From: Hyphomicrobiales bacterium
Lineage (GTDB): Bacteria > Pseudomonadota > Alphaproteobacteria > Rhizobiales > Rhizobiaceae
Reading direction: 5' to 3'
DNA length: 64,000 bases
Assembly (NCBI GenBank): GCA_900473045.1
Contig: UCKS01000033.1
Location: forward strand, 1-64,000
Below are positions 23,987 through 32,653 of this stretch, piece by piece; positions within the stretch are counted from its first letter, which is position 1, and the number at the start of each line of letters is the position of its first letter. The notes below the pieces were generated by a model, which was not told the DNA's origin, did not search any database, and saw nothing but the letters and a program-made list of their open reading frames with translations. The position numbers and the translations under genes were made by a program.

Positions 23987-25906
23987 TCAAGGCAGATGCT
24001 TCACATGCTTGCGGTGCATCTCTTCCGATTCGGTTTCCGACATCGCCTTGTCCGGCACGCCGAAGATCTGGCCCGGCAGGATCCGGTCGGGATCAGCGAT
24101 CTGATCCTCGTTGGCCAGGTAGATCGTCGTGTAGCGGACACCGGCGCCATAGACCCGGCGCGAGATCTGCCAGAGCGTGTCGCCACGGCGGATGATCACC
24201 GAGGTCTTGCTCTGCTGCAGTGGTGCCTGCTGGACGGTTTCCGGTTCGGCCGAAGCTTGGCCCGTGGCTGCAGCAGCGTTTCCGGTTGCCGTAGCGGCCG
24301 TGCCTGTCTCAGCGGCAGGCGCGGTTGACTCTGCGGCAGGCTTCTGTGCGGTTTCCGCAGTCGCAGGCTTTGCAGGATCAACGTTTTCAGCAGGTGCCGT
24401 GCTTGTTGCTGCAGCGCTCTCCTGAGCCGGTGCCGGCGTCGTGGTCTGGCTGGCAACCGCATCGTTACCCGTACCATCGGTGCGCGGCATCAGCGCCGAG
24501 CCGACGCCACTCTCGATCTTGCCAAGCGATGCCGAGACGCTGGCCGCATCCTTCGGAAGCGCCTTCAGCATGGTCAGCGCCTCTGTCGCGGCCGTCGCGG
24601 TCTTCGCCACCATTTCCTTGACATTGGCATCCAGATTGTCGGCAACCTTGAAATCCGCAAGCGACTTCAGGGCGATTTCGGTAGCCGAACGCGCTGCCGC
24701 CAGCTCCTCTGCCGTCGGCACCTTGCCGTTGGCAAACAGGCCCTTCAGCAGGCTCAGCGCCTTGGTTGCCTCCAGGCGCAAGCCATCGAAGCTGCCGCCA
24801 TCGAACGGCACGACAGAGCCCTGGGCGTTACCCTGCGCCACAGCCGCCACCTGATCGCCGACCGGCCGATCGAACGGCACGGCTGCACGCAGCTCGACCT
24901 TGCTGCCATCGGCGCCCATCATGTCGGCACGGATCGTGTGATTGCCGACCGGCAGCTCGATCGTGCCATCGACGACGAAGCGGCCCTGTGCGTCGGTCTT
25001 GGTTTCTCCCACCAGCGTGTCATCGGCATAGATACGCACCAGCGCACCGGCCTTGGCATTGCCGGCAACGAAGATCTTCTTGCCTTCGATCTCGACGGCA
25101 GAGACGGCAACCAGCGCCTTGTCACCGGTTGCCGTGGCCGCAGCCGCCGTCGCCGGGGTCTGTGTGGAAACGGCGGTATCGGCAGGCTTGGAGACATCCG
25201 TCGCTGTTGCGGCGGCTGCTGGCGCCGGTTCGACCTTCGCCACCTGACCGGAGGCGGCCGTCGCCTCAGCCACCGGTTTGGTGATGATGCGGCTTGCTTC
25301 ACCGGGCTTCGAGACCATGGCCAGCAGTTCGCCAGTCTTGTCTTTCGGGATCGAGACGGTCGCGACTTCTTCCGAGGACTTGGTCACGCCGTTTTCGCCG
25401 ACGCTGCGCAGCGTCAGCTGATAGTCACCGGCCGGCAACGGATTGTCGAAGATCGCGGCGAAATCGCCGGTCGCGCCGACATTGGCCGTCCCAACGACAG
25501 TGTCGCCGTTGACGATCTCAAGCTTGGTATTGGGCTGCGCCCGTCCGGCAATCACCGTCGAGCCATCCGGCTCGACGCGCAGCACGTCAAAGCCCGGCAC
25601 CGTCCATGCGGCAGCCGGATCGGCAGGCTTCGAGCCGGTCCCGGTTGCTGTAGCCTCGGCTGCCGGAGCGTTCGCCGTTTCGCTTCCAGCGACCGGCCGC
25701 GCGCCTTTTGCGTCTGCCGTGTTGGCGTCCGCAGGCTTGACGTCGGTTGGCGTTGCGTCGGGTTGCTTGGCCACACTATCGGCCGGAGCTTGCGCCGTGA
25801 CCTTGTCCTTGCTGCCGTTGATATTGGGCATGACAAAGAAAATCATCAGCAGTGACGCAATTGCCAGGACGATAAGGGCCACCCAGCCGGCCTTGTTCTT
25901 CATCAT
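23987..25906 (-). CDS. LysM-domain membrane-anchored protein with Ig-like repeats
   Basis: A 639-residue protein: an N-terminal membrane anchor (about residues 8-26), long Ala/Thr/Pro-rich linkers, Ig-like modules (VIAGRAQPNTKLEIVNGD; IFVAGNAKAGALVRIYADD, both with GxARPNxxVxI-like pattern), and a C-terminal LysM (SVIIRRGDTLWQISRRVYG...NEDQIADPDRILPGQIF, about 570-622) that binds peptidoglycan glycan. It is probably a periplasmic cell-wall protein. The ATG at 25906 has GGAG seven bases before; 25903 is an adjacent alternative. The low-complexity linkers make its length variable between strains. Confidence 0.83.
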   Translation of the reverse strand: MMKNKAGWVALIVLAIASLLMIFFVMPNINGSKDKVTAQAPADSVAKQPDATPTDVKPADANTADAKGARPVAGSETANAPAAEATATGTGSKPADPAAAWTVPGFDVLRVEPDGSTVIAGRAQPNTKLEIVNGDTVVGTANVGATGDFAAIFDNPLPAGDYQLTLRSVGENGVTKSSEEVATVSIPKDKTGELLAMVSKPGEASRIITKPVAEATAASGQVAKVEPAPAAAATATDVSKPADTAVSTQTPATAAAATATGDKALVAVSAVEIEGKKIFVAGNAKAGALVRIYADDTLVGETKTDAQGRFVVDGTIELPVGNHTIRADMMGADGSKVELRAAVPFDRPVGDQVAAVAQGNAQGSVVPFDGGSFDGLRLEATKALSLLKGLFANGKVPTAEELAAARSATEIALKSLADFKVADNLDANVKEMVAKTATAATEALTMLKALPKDAASVSASLGKIESGVGSALMPRTDGTGNDAVASQTTTPAPAQESAAATSTAPAENVDPAKPATAETAQKPAAESTAPAAETGTAATATGNAAAATGQASAEPETVQQAPLQQSKTSVIIRRGDTLWQISRRVYGAGVRYTTIYLANEDQIADPDRILPGQIFGVPDKAMSETESEEMHRKHVKHLP

Positions 25907-26166
25907 GCAAAATCTCCAAATGGCCCGGAACCGCCTGCGCCCGACATGAGCGCAGAAGGACAGCTTTTTCCAAGCCTTTATGCCCGCAGCTTTCCGCTTG
26001 TTTCTGCTGACCGGAATCAGCCAGCCCATAACGTCAGCCCATGCTTAAAAATTGCTAACGATTCCCGAGGTTTTCCACAAGCAGCGCCGCATGTTCAGAC
26101 CGGCCGAAAACCCCGTTTCCCGTCATTTTTCTTGACGCATGCTGCCTTGCGATGTCTCCTTGGCCC

Positions 26167-26787
26167 ATGAGTGAGAAAAATATCCCGATTCGATCCATCT
26201 GCGTCTACTGTGGCTCACAGCCCGGACGCGATCCGTCCTTCATGGAAGCCGGCCGGATTCTCGGCAAATCCATCGCCGAAAATCACCTTCGCCTGGTCTA
26301 TGGCGGCGGCACCAAAGGCATCATGGGGGCCGTCGCAAGCGGCGTTCTTTCGCATGGCGGCCGCGTGACCGGCATCATACCAGAATTCCTGATGGATATG
26401 GAGGCCACACGTCATTCGCTGGGACAGCTGAGCGAACTGATCGTCACGCCCGACATGCATGAGCGCAAGCACAAGATGTTCGAGCGCTCGGATGCCTTCG
26501 TGACACTGCCGGGCGGCATCGGCACGCTAGAGGAAATCGTCGAGGTGATGACCTGGGCGCAGCTTGGCCGCCACCGCAAGCCGATCGTGCTCGTCAACAT
26601 CAACGGCTTCTGGGATCCACTGATGAAGCTGATCCACCATATGGCCGATAGCGGCTTCATCCACACCGCTCATCTTGTCCAGCCATTGGTCATCGACGCC
26701 GCCGACGAAGTCGTCCCGGCCCTTCTTGCCCATTGGGGCAGCCAGGTCGACCGTGACGGCGACGACGGGATCATCGCCAAGCTTTGA
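26167..26787 (+). CDS. LOG-family protein (TIGR00730, cytokinin riboside 5'-monophosphate phosphoribohydrolase type)
   Basis: A 206-residue Rossmann-fold nucleotide hydrolase. Motifs: ICVYCGSQPG at the start, VYGGGTKGIMGAV, and the LOG signature PGGIGTLEEIVEV (about residues 114-126). LOG enzymes release free cytokinin bases from their nucleotides; in bacteria many act on AMP-like nucleotides. The ATG at 26167 is chosen; an upstream ATG (26152) adds five residues and neither has a strong ribosome-binding site. The toxin-antitoxin pair downstream is in the same direction. Confidence 0.88.
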   Translation: MSEKNIPIRSICVYCGSQPGRDPSFMEAGRILGKSIAENHLRLVYGGGTKGIMGAVASGVLSHGGRVTGIIPEFLMDMEATRHSLGQLSELIVTPDMHERKHKMFERSDAFVTLPGGIGTLEEIVEVMTWAQLGRHRKPIVLVNINGFWDPLMKLIHHMADSGFIHTAHLVQPLVIDAADEVVPALLAHWGSQVDRDGDDGIIAKL

Positions 26788-26905
26788 CGCTATCTGCCGG
26801 AATGCCATTCGACATGGCATCCGGCCCGATTTCTGCACTGTTGATCGCTCCACCACAGAGTTGTATCCTGCCGGTAATATTGATCGAGCGAGGAAGATGA
26901 TTTCC

Positions 26906-27142
26906 ATGAGCGATAAGAACGGTATTTCCGAAGATCTCAGCCGCCGCATCGACAAACTGACCGCCCGTTCCGCCCTGACGCGCCAGCAGATTATCGAGGA
27001 CGCGCTTTCGCACGGCCGCTCCCTTGCCTGGCAGGAGAAGTGGATTGAGGGCGTGCAGGATGGTATCGAGGAAGCCGATCGTGGCGACTTTGCCACGGCT
27101 GAAGACATTGCAGCGGTTCTCAACAAATACAGCCCGACATAA
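26906..27142 (+). CDS. Ribbon-helix-helix antitoxin
   Basis: A 78-residue CopG/ParD-like antitoxin: MSDKNGISEDLSRRIDKLTA, RQQIIEDALSHGRSLAWQEK and a charged tail with EEADRGDFATAEDI. AGGAA lies eleven bases before the ATG at 26906; an ATG three codons earlier is too close to it. The toxin starts five bases after its stop. Confidence 0.85.
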   Translation: MSDKNGISEDLSRRIDKLTARSALTRQQIIEDALSHGRSLAWQEKWIEGVQDGIEEADRGDFATAEDIAAVLNKYSPT

Positions 27143-27147
27143 AATCC

Positions 27148-27435
27148 GTGCGGATCGTATGGACGAAGCGCTATCTGCTGGAGCTTGCCCGTATCGGCGA
27201 TTATGTCGCTACGCGCAATCCACGCGCCGCCGCACGCATTGTCAATGATATCCATACCAAAACGCACAGCATGTTATCCAACAACCCCTTCATCGGACGC
27301 CGAGGCGAGATCAAAGGTACGCGTGAACTCGTCATACCGAGCACGCCGTATATTGTTGCCTACCGTGTCGGAGACACACAAATCGAAATTCTCTTCGTCC
27401 AACACGGGGCGCGTGAATGGCCGGAAGATGCCTGA
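27148..27435 (+). CDS. RelE/ParE-family toxin
   Basis: A 95-residue toxin with the ParE/RelE pattern: VWTKRYLLELARIGDYVATRNPRAA at the start and GTRELVIPSTPYIVAYRV...IEILFVQHGAREWP at the end. Starts at GTG 27148. Makes a complete two-gene module with the antitoxin, inserted between the LOG gene and rarD. The target (gyrase or ribosome-bound mRNA) is not predictable. Confidence 0.86.
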   Translation: MRIVWTKRYLLELARIGDYVATRNPRAAARIVNDIHTKTHSMLSNNPFIGRRGEIKGTRELVIPSTPYIVAYRVGDTQIEILFVQHGAREWPEDA

Positions 27436-27489
27436 AGCCGGCGCGATCTTTCAGAATCGCTCCTCCTCACGCATGCCGTTTCCGTCTTG

Positions 27490-28428
27490 CTATTCGGCCG
27501 GGTTCGGCACCGCCGCCCGACGGGCGCGGCTTTCGAGGATCATCGACGTCGAATAGACGGCCAATGCTGCCCAGATCAGAATGAAGGCGATCAGCTTCGA
27601 TGTGCCGAACGGCTCGTGGAAGACGAAGACGGCGATGATGAAGATCATCGTCGGGGCGATGTACTGCATGATGCCGATGGTCGAGAGTTTGAGCAGCTTG
27701 GCGCCGTTGGCGTAGATCATCAGCGGGATCGCGGTGACGACGCCGCAGGCCATCAGCCAGGCAACGTCGGCCCAGCCGGTATCGAGGAAATGTCCCTGAC
27801 CGGTGAATTCCAGATAGGCGATATAGCCGAGCGCCGGAATGCTGAGCAGCAGCACTTCCAGGAAGAAGCCCTGGTTGGGGCCAACCGGCAGTGTCTTGCG
27901 GAAGAAGGCATAGAGCCCCCAGGAGAGTGCCAGGCCGATGGAGACCCAAGGCAGCCCGCCGGCATCGAAAGCAAGCACGACCACGGCGATTGCCGCCAGA
28001 ACGATCGCGACGATCTGCGCCGGATTGAGCTTTTCCTTCAGAAGCACCGCACCGAGGAAGATCGAGAACAGCGGGTTGATGTAATAACCGAGTGCCGTTT
28101 CCAGTGCCCGCCCTGCCCCGATCGCCCAGACATAGATGCCCCAGTTGACGGTGATCAGCACCGCCGTCAGCATCGCCATCTTCAGCATGCGCGGCGTGCG
28201 CAGCGCCACCTTCACGTCGTCCGTGCGACCGAGCAGGATCAAGACGGCACCGGCCAGCGGTACCGACCAGACGATGCGGTGCGCCACAACCTCGAAAGCC
28301 GGGATATGCGCGACGGCCTTCATGAAGAACGGCAGGAAGCCCCAGAGCAGATAGGCGGTCAGCGCGAAGGCAAAGCCGCGGGGGGAATCACCATTTTGTA
28401 CCGCTGGTGTTTGTTTCGCGTCAGACAT
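27490..28428 (-). CDS. rarD: RarD-type EamA/DMT transporter
   Basis: A 312-residue permease with about ten membrane helices. The RarD signature appears as GFAFALTAYLLWGFLPFFMK at the start and MQYIAPTMIF near the end. RarD is linked to chloramphenicol tolerance but its substrate is unknown. I start at ATG 28428 (MSDAKQ); another ATG nine bases upstream is possible. The 238-base gap to the divergent cyclic nucleotidase gene should hold both promoters. Confidence 0.82.
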   Translation of the reverse strand: MSDAKQTPAVQNGDSPRGFAFALTAYLLWGFLPFFMKAVAHIPAFEVVAHRIVWSVPLAGAVLILLGRTDDVKVALRTPRMLKMAMLTAVLITVNWGIYVWAIGAGRALETALGYYINPLFSIFLGAVLLKEKLNPAQIVAIVLAAIAVVVLAFDAGGLPWVSIGLALSWGLYAFFRKTLPVGPNQGFFLEVLLLSIPALGYIAYLEFTGQGHFLDTGWADVAWLMACGVVTAIPLMIYANGAKLLKLSTIGIMQYIAPTMIFIIAVFVFHEPFGTSKLIAFILIWAALAVYSTSMILESRARRAAVPNPAE

Positions 28429-28666
28429 GGCATTCATCCCGTTACGGCTTGCCGTCTGGCAGCCCTCAGTCATTTTGGCCGTCGTACTCCAAAGACGATT
28501 GATCAACCAATTCATTTCCGTGAACCTTGCTACAGCAAAGCTCACAATCGATGGTCAGAGAATTGTTATAGATTGACGAAACACCCAGATTTTACGGGGT
28601 GCATTTCACAGTCTGGCGCTTTACGTTCCCCCAAGGCAATGACCGGTCAGACGAAGGAACTTCAAG

Positions 28667-30652
28667 ATGTCATCCATCCTCGCGCTCCACCCGATTACCC
28701 GCCGCTCTCTCCTGAGCGGTGTCGCGGCCACCTCCGCCCTCGTCTTTCTGCACCCCTTTGCAGGGCGCGCGGCCGCCAATCAGGCGCATCTGCGCATCAT
28801 GGAAACCACCGACATCCACGTCCACGTCTTCCCCTACGATTATTACGGCGACAAGCCGAACGACACGCTGGGCCTTGCCCGCACCGCCTCGATCATCGAC
28901 GCCATCCGCGCCGAGGCCGGTAATTCCTTCCTTGTCGACAATGGCGATTTCCTCCAGGGCAACCCGATGGGCGACTACATGGCCTATCAGCACGGCATGA
29001 AGGAGGGCGATGTCCATCCCGTCATCAAGGCGATGAACGTGCTCGGCTACGAGGCAGGCACACTGGGCAATCATGAATTCAACTACGGCCTCGACTATAT
29101 GTTCAAGGTGCTGGGAGGCGCCAATTTCCCTTACGTCTGCGCCAACCTGACCAAGGGGCAACTGGCCGCCAATCCCAAAGACGACACGTTGTTCTTCAAG
29201 CCCTACACGATTGTCGAAAAAACCATCACCGACGGCTCGGGTGCGGCCAGCGAGCTGAAGATCGGCATTATCGGCTTCGTGCCGCCACAGATCATGCTCT
29301 GGGATATCAAGAACCTCGAGGGCAAGGCGCAGACACGCGATATCGTCGAGGCCGCCAAGGCCTGGGTGCCTGTGATGAAGGAACAAGGTGCCGATATCAT
29401 CATCGCGCTGTCCCATTCCGGTATCGACGGCTCAGGCCAGAGCGACCGCATGGAAAATGCCTCGCTGTATCTGGCCGGTGTCGAGGGCATCGATGCCGTG
29501 TTTACCGGCCACCAGCATCTCGTCTTCCCCGGCCCGAAGAGCTTCGACGGCATCGAAGGCGTCGATCCGGTCAAGGGCACGCTGCTCGGCAAACCCGCAG
29601 TCATGGGCGGTTTCTGGGGCTCGCATCTCGGCCTGATCGACCTTCTGCTGGAAAAAGACGGCAACAGCTGGAAGATCGTCGATTTCACCACCGAGGCGCG
29701 GCCGATCTATCACCGCGAGGACAAGAAGGTGGTCGCCGATGTGCCCGACCGCGCCGATGTCATTGCCGCCGCCAGCGCCGAGCACGAGGCGACGCTCGCC
29801 TATATCCGCACGCCGGTCGGCAAGACCACGGCACCGCTCTATTCCTACTTTGCGCTGGTGGCCGACGACCCCTCGGTGCAGATCGTCTCCAATGCGCAGA
29901 CCTGGTACATCAAGGACATGCTGAAGGAGACCGAATACAAGGACCTGCCGGTTCTTTCGGCAGCCGCCCCTTTCAAGGCCGGCGGACGTGGCGGCGCGGA
30001 TTATTATACCGATGTACCCGCCGGCGATATCGCCATCAAGAACGTCGCCGATCTCTATCTCTATCCGAACACCGTGCAGGCCGTGGTCATTACCGGGGCG
30101 CAGGTGAAGAACTGGCTGGAAATGTCGGCCGGCATGTTCAACACGGTCGCACCCGGCGCCAAGGACGTGGCGCTGCTCAACACTACATTCCCCTCCTACA
30201 ATTTCGACATCATCGATGGCGTCACCTACCAGATCGACCTGTCGCAACCGGCCAAATATGACGGCGACGGCAAGGCGGTGAACCCCGATTCCAACCGCAT
30301 CCAGAACCTTGCCTTCGACGGCAAGCCAATCGACCCGGCGCAGAAATTCGTCGTCGCCTCCAATAATTATCGCGCCGGCGGCGGCGGCAAATTCCCGGAA
30401 ATCGCGTCCGACAAGGTGGTCTTTGCCGCCCCCGACACCAACCGCGACGTCATCGTCCGCTACATCATCGCCGAAGGCACGATCAATCCATCCGCTGACG
30501 GCAACTGGAGTTTTGCGCCGGTGGAGGGTGCTACGGCGGTGTTCGAGAGCGGCCCGAAGGCACGCGGGCTGATCGCCGACGTCAAGGGCGTGAAGATCGA
30601 GGATGCGGGCGACGGCGCCGACGGGTTTGCGAAGTTTCGGCTGGTGTTGTGA
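28667..30652 (+). CDS. cpdB: Periplasmic 2',3'-cyclic-nucleotide 2'-phosphodiesterase / 3'-nucleotidase
   Basis: A 661-residue exported metallophosphoesterase. It has a twin-arginine signal (R12-R13 in TRRSLLSG, then a hydrophobic run), a metallophosphatase domain (ETTDIHVHVFP with D49/H51, DNGDFLQG, LGNHEFNYG, ALSHSGIDG, FTGHQH) and a C-terminal 5'-nucleotidase domain. It salvages phosphate or nucleosides from cyclic nucleotides in the periplasm. AAGGA lies eight bases before the ATG, and a terminator follows. Confidence 0.92.
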   Translation: MSSILALHPITRRSLLSGVAATSALVFLHPFAGRAAANQAHLRIMETTDIHVHVFPYDYYGDKPNDTLGLARTASIIDAIRAEAGNSFLVDNGDFLQGNPMGDYMAYQHGMKEGDVHPVIKAMNVLGYEAGTLGNHEFNYGLDYMFKVLGGANFPYVCANLTKGQLAANPKDDTLFFKPYTIVEKTITDGSGAASELKIGIIGFVPPQIMLWDIKNLEGKAQTRDIVEAAKAWVPVMKEQGADIIIALSHSGIDGSGQSDRMENASLYLAGVEGIDAVFTGHQHLVFPGPKSFDGIEGVDPVKGTLLGKPAVMGGFWGSHLGLIDLLLEKDGNSWKIVDFTTEARPIYHREDKKVVADVPDRADVIAAASAEHEATLAYIRTPVGKTTAPLYSYFALVADDPSVQIVSNAQTWYIKDMLKETEYKDLPVLSAAAPFKAGGRGGADYYTDVPAGDIAIKNVADLYLYPNTVQAVVITGAQVKNWLEMSAGMFNTVAPGAKDVALLNTTFPSYNFDIIDGVTYQIDLSQPAKYDGDGKAVNPDSNRIQNLAFDGKPIDPAQKFVVASNNYRAGGGGKFPEIASDKVVFAAPDTNRDVIVRYIIAEGTINPSADGNWSFAPVEGATAVFESGPKARGLIADVKGVKIEDAGDGADGFAKFRLVL

Positions 30653-30680
30653 ATACGGGCGTTCCAATAGGCGTAACCGA

Positions 30681-30713
30681 CCCGGCACAGCAAGAATCCC
30701 GAGCCGTGCCGGG
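30681..30713 (+). terminator. Terminator after cpdB
   Basis: CCCGGCAC and GTGCCGGG form an 8-bp perfect stem, followed by ACATGACTTTTG with a short T-run. Confidence 0.65.
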
Positions 30714-30821
30714 ACATGACTTTTGACTGCGCCAGATTATAGCAGATGCATACTCCCGCCCTAATACACGGCGATCCGCGTCCATCCCGAGCCGCCACTC
30801 GAACTTGAAAGCACATGCCGC

Positions 30822-31703
30822 ATGGATAACAGTCCGTCGATCGCAAAGTCGGCAGCATGGATGGTGACGTCTGTGGTCCTGATACTGCTCATGGCGGTAT
30901 CGGGCCGCATCATTACCCGCGAGATCGACGTCTTCCAGGCGATGGAGATGCGTTCCGTCATTGCCTTTTTCATGCTGTTGCCGCTGGTTTATCGTGAAGG
31001 CGGCATCAGGGCGATGCGAACCAGCATCCTGCCCAGACACATCGGCCGCAACGTTGCTCACTATGCGGGGCAATATGCCTGGTTGGTTGGCTTGACGCTG
31101 ATCCCACTGGCTCAGGTCATTTCGATTGAGTTCACCGCGCCCATTTGGGCCGCTTTTCTGGCTGCCATATTCCTGGGTGAACGACTGACATGGCGAAAAG
31201 GGGTCGTGATCCTTTTTGGTTTGGCGGGCGTCGCGTTCATTGTGCGTCCGGGCGCAGTCCCTCTCAATCCGGGCCACTTGATAACACTGGGTGCTGCCTT
31301 CGCCTTCGCTATTTCCTTCATTTCCACAAAGGCACTGACCCGTTCCGACAGTGCAACCAAGATCCTCTTCTGGATGCTCGTCATCCAATCGATCATCGGC
31401 ATCGTTCCGGCGATAAATGTGTGGCTTTGGCCGTCGGCCTCCACATGGCCGTGGATATTCCTGTTCGCGTTCGCTGGCTCATTTGCCCATTTCTGCATGG
31501 CGAAGGCGCTGGCCCATGCGGATGCTACAGTCGTCATGCCGATGGACTATCTGCGAGTGCCATTGTCAGCTGTACTCGGGTATCTGTTATATTCCGAGGC
31601 AATCGACGGTTTCACGGCGATGGGCGCGGGACTGATCGTTGTCGGCAACCTTTTCAATCTGCGACGGCCAAATGCCAAGCAAGTCGAGCCGACACCGACG
31701 TGA
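30822..31703 (+). CDS. EamA/DMT-family transporter
   Basis: A 293-residue permease with ten hydrophobic helices and two EamA repeats (SIEFTAPIWAAFLAAIFLGERLTWRK and MPMDYLRVPLSAVLGYLLYSEA). Substrate unknown. The ATG at 30822 has only a weak ribosome-binding site. Downstream is a decayed piece of a cimA-like gene. GC content and codon use look slightly less biased than in the neighbours, but I cannot quantify this. Confidence 0.8.
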   Translation: MDNSPSIAKSAAWMVTSVVLILLMAVSGRIITREIDVFQAMEMRSVIAFFMLLPLVYREGGIRAMRTSILPRHIGRNVAHYAGQYAWLVGLTLIPLAQVISIEFTAPIWAAFLAAIFLGERLTWRKGVVILFGLAGVAFIVRPGAVPLNPGHLITLGAAFAFAISFISTKALTRSDSATKILFWMLVIQSIIGIVPAINVWLWPSASTWPWIFLFAFAGSFAHFCMAKALAHADATVVMPMDYLRVPLSAVLGYLLYSEAIDGFTAMGAGLIVVGNLFNLRRPNAKQVEPTPT

Positions 31704-31764
31704 CGACTGCCGCAGGAATTGGTCCCATGCGCGCGGGTGCACTTCATGATAAGGCAGGTACAGC

Positions 31765-31880
31765 CTTCTCCAAAACGAGCCTTGCAGTCACCAACTCCAG
31801 ACCCTCGATGTCGGACGTATTTGCCAAGATCCTTGCGCAAGGCCGGATCGAGCACGTTGACAGGCCCGTGGCCATCGCAC
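31765..31880 (-). pseudogene. Decayed fragment of a cimA-like gene
   Basis: About 115 bases align with the 3' part of the intact cimA gene (around 32835-32950), including the exact run GTATTTGCCAAGATCCTTGC. In one frame it reads LDPALRKDLGKY (intact gene: LDLALRKDLGKY), then a net two-base loss shifts the frame and GLELVTARLVL continues (intact: EDLELVDYKVRIL). It has no start and no catalytic region. It suggests an old partial duplication or recombination between homologues. Confidence 0.7.
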
Positions 31881-31918
31881 TGGTGTTGCGAGTATTGCCC
31901 CTATTCTTCGAATAGCGA

Positions 31919-32401
31919 TTAGTTTGGCAGGACAAAGAGACCGAACTTAGACACTTGGGCGAACAAGAATTCAAGTTTCTGCGGTGTTTCCGCGATCAGC
32001 AGGTCGGTACGATCGTACCCGCCCATCACGCGCACTCCGAAATCGCTGAAGTAAATGTCCATTAAACACTCCTCTCGGAGACTGCCTATCAAGACCTTCT
32101 CAAGATCTACATCAACTGTCTCAAATTTTCGAACCGGGCGAGGACGATTGCAGATCAGTCCATGACGCCCAAGCATGCGATATAGTTTGATAAATTTGTG
32201 TTCACCGACGAGATAATCGTCCAGTCTGCCCTCCCGCAAGGCAAGCGAGTAGGCCATCAGGGGACTTGATTCAGCCTCATACGCTGAGAGCCAGTGGTCG
32301 AAGACAGAAATGAACGCATACGCAATTCCCATCTCAGACACGTCTTTTTCCCCGAAATCCAACTCAGGAAAATGCGCTTTTAGCGAAGTATTCGTCGCCA
32401 T
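31919..32401 (-). CDS. Hypothetical protein
   Basis: A 160-residue soluble protein I do not recognise. It is acidic and mixed alpha/beta (DFGEKDVSEMGIAYAFISVFDHWL; DVDLEKVLIGSLREECLMDIYFSDFGVRVMGG). The downstream neighbour is the cimA fragment, upstream an inverted-repeat element. Lower GC than the surroundings is suggested by its many A/T-ending codons, which fits an acquired gene. Confidence 0.6.
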   Translation of the reverse strand: MATNTSLKAHFPELDFGEKDVSEMGIAYAFISVFDHWLSAYEAESSPLMAYSLALREGRLDDYLVGEHKFIKLYRMLGRHGLICNRPRPVRKFETVDVDLEKVLIGSLREECLMDIYFSDFGVRVMGGYDRTDLLIAETPQKLEFLFAQVSKFGLFVLPN

Positions 32402-32493
32402 CTAATTTCCTACTAAAAATACGTCGCTGACTCTGACAGAGCTTTCAATAGTGCCCAAAAGATCAAAGAGGCGAGCGGCACCCCACCTCCGCC

Positions 32494-32599
32494 GTCATCC
32501 TTGAGCTTGACCCGAGGATCCACGCGGCACGGCAGCACGTGACGTTTCGCTAAAGCGCTGGCGGCAGAAATGGATCCTCGGGTCAGGCCCGAGGATGAC
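32494..32599. repeat. Long inverted-repeat element
   Basis: GTCATCCTTGAGCTTGACCC...GGATCCA (32494-32522) pairs with TGGATCC...GAGGATGAC (32571-32599). Such GTCATCC/GGATGAC elements are frequent dispersed repeats in alphaproteobacteria. It lies just after cimA on the minus strand and could end its transcript. Confidence 0.7.
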
Positions 32600-32653
32600 A
32601 AAGTGTGTGGAGTCGCTTTGAAACTACAAAGCGGCCCCTGTCCCAAAGCCGCC

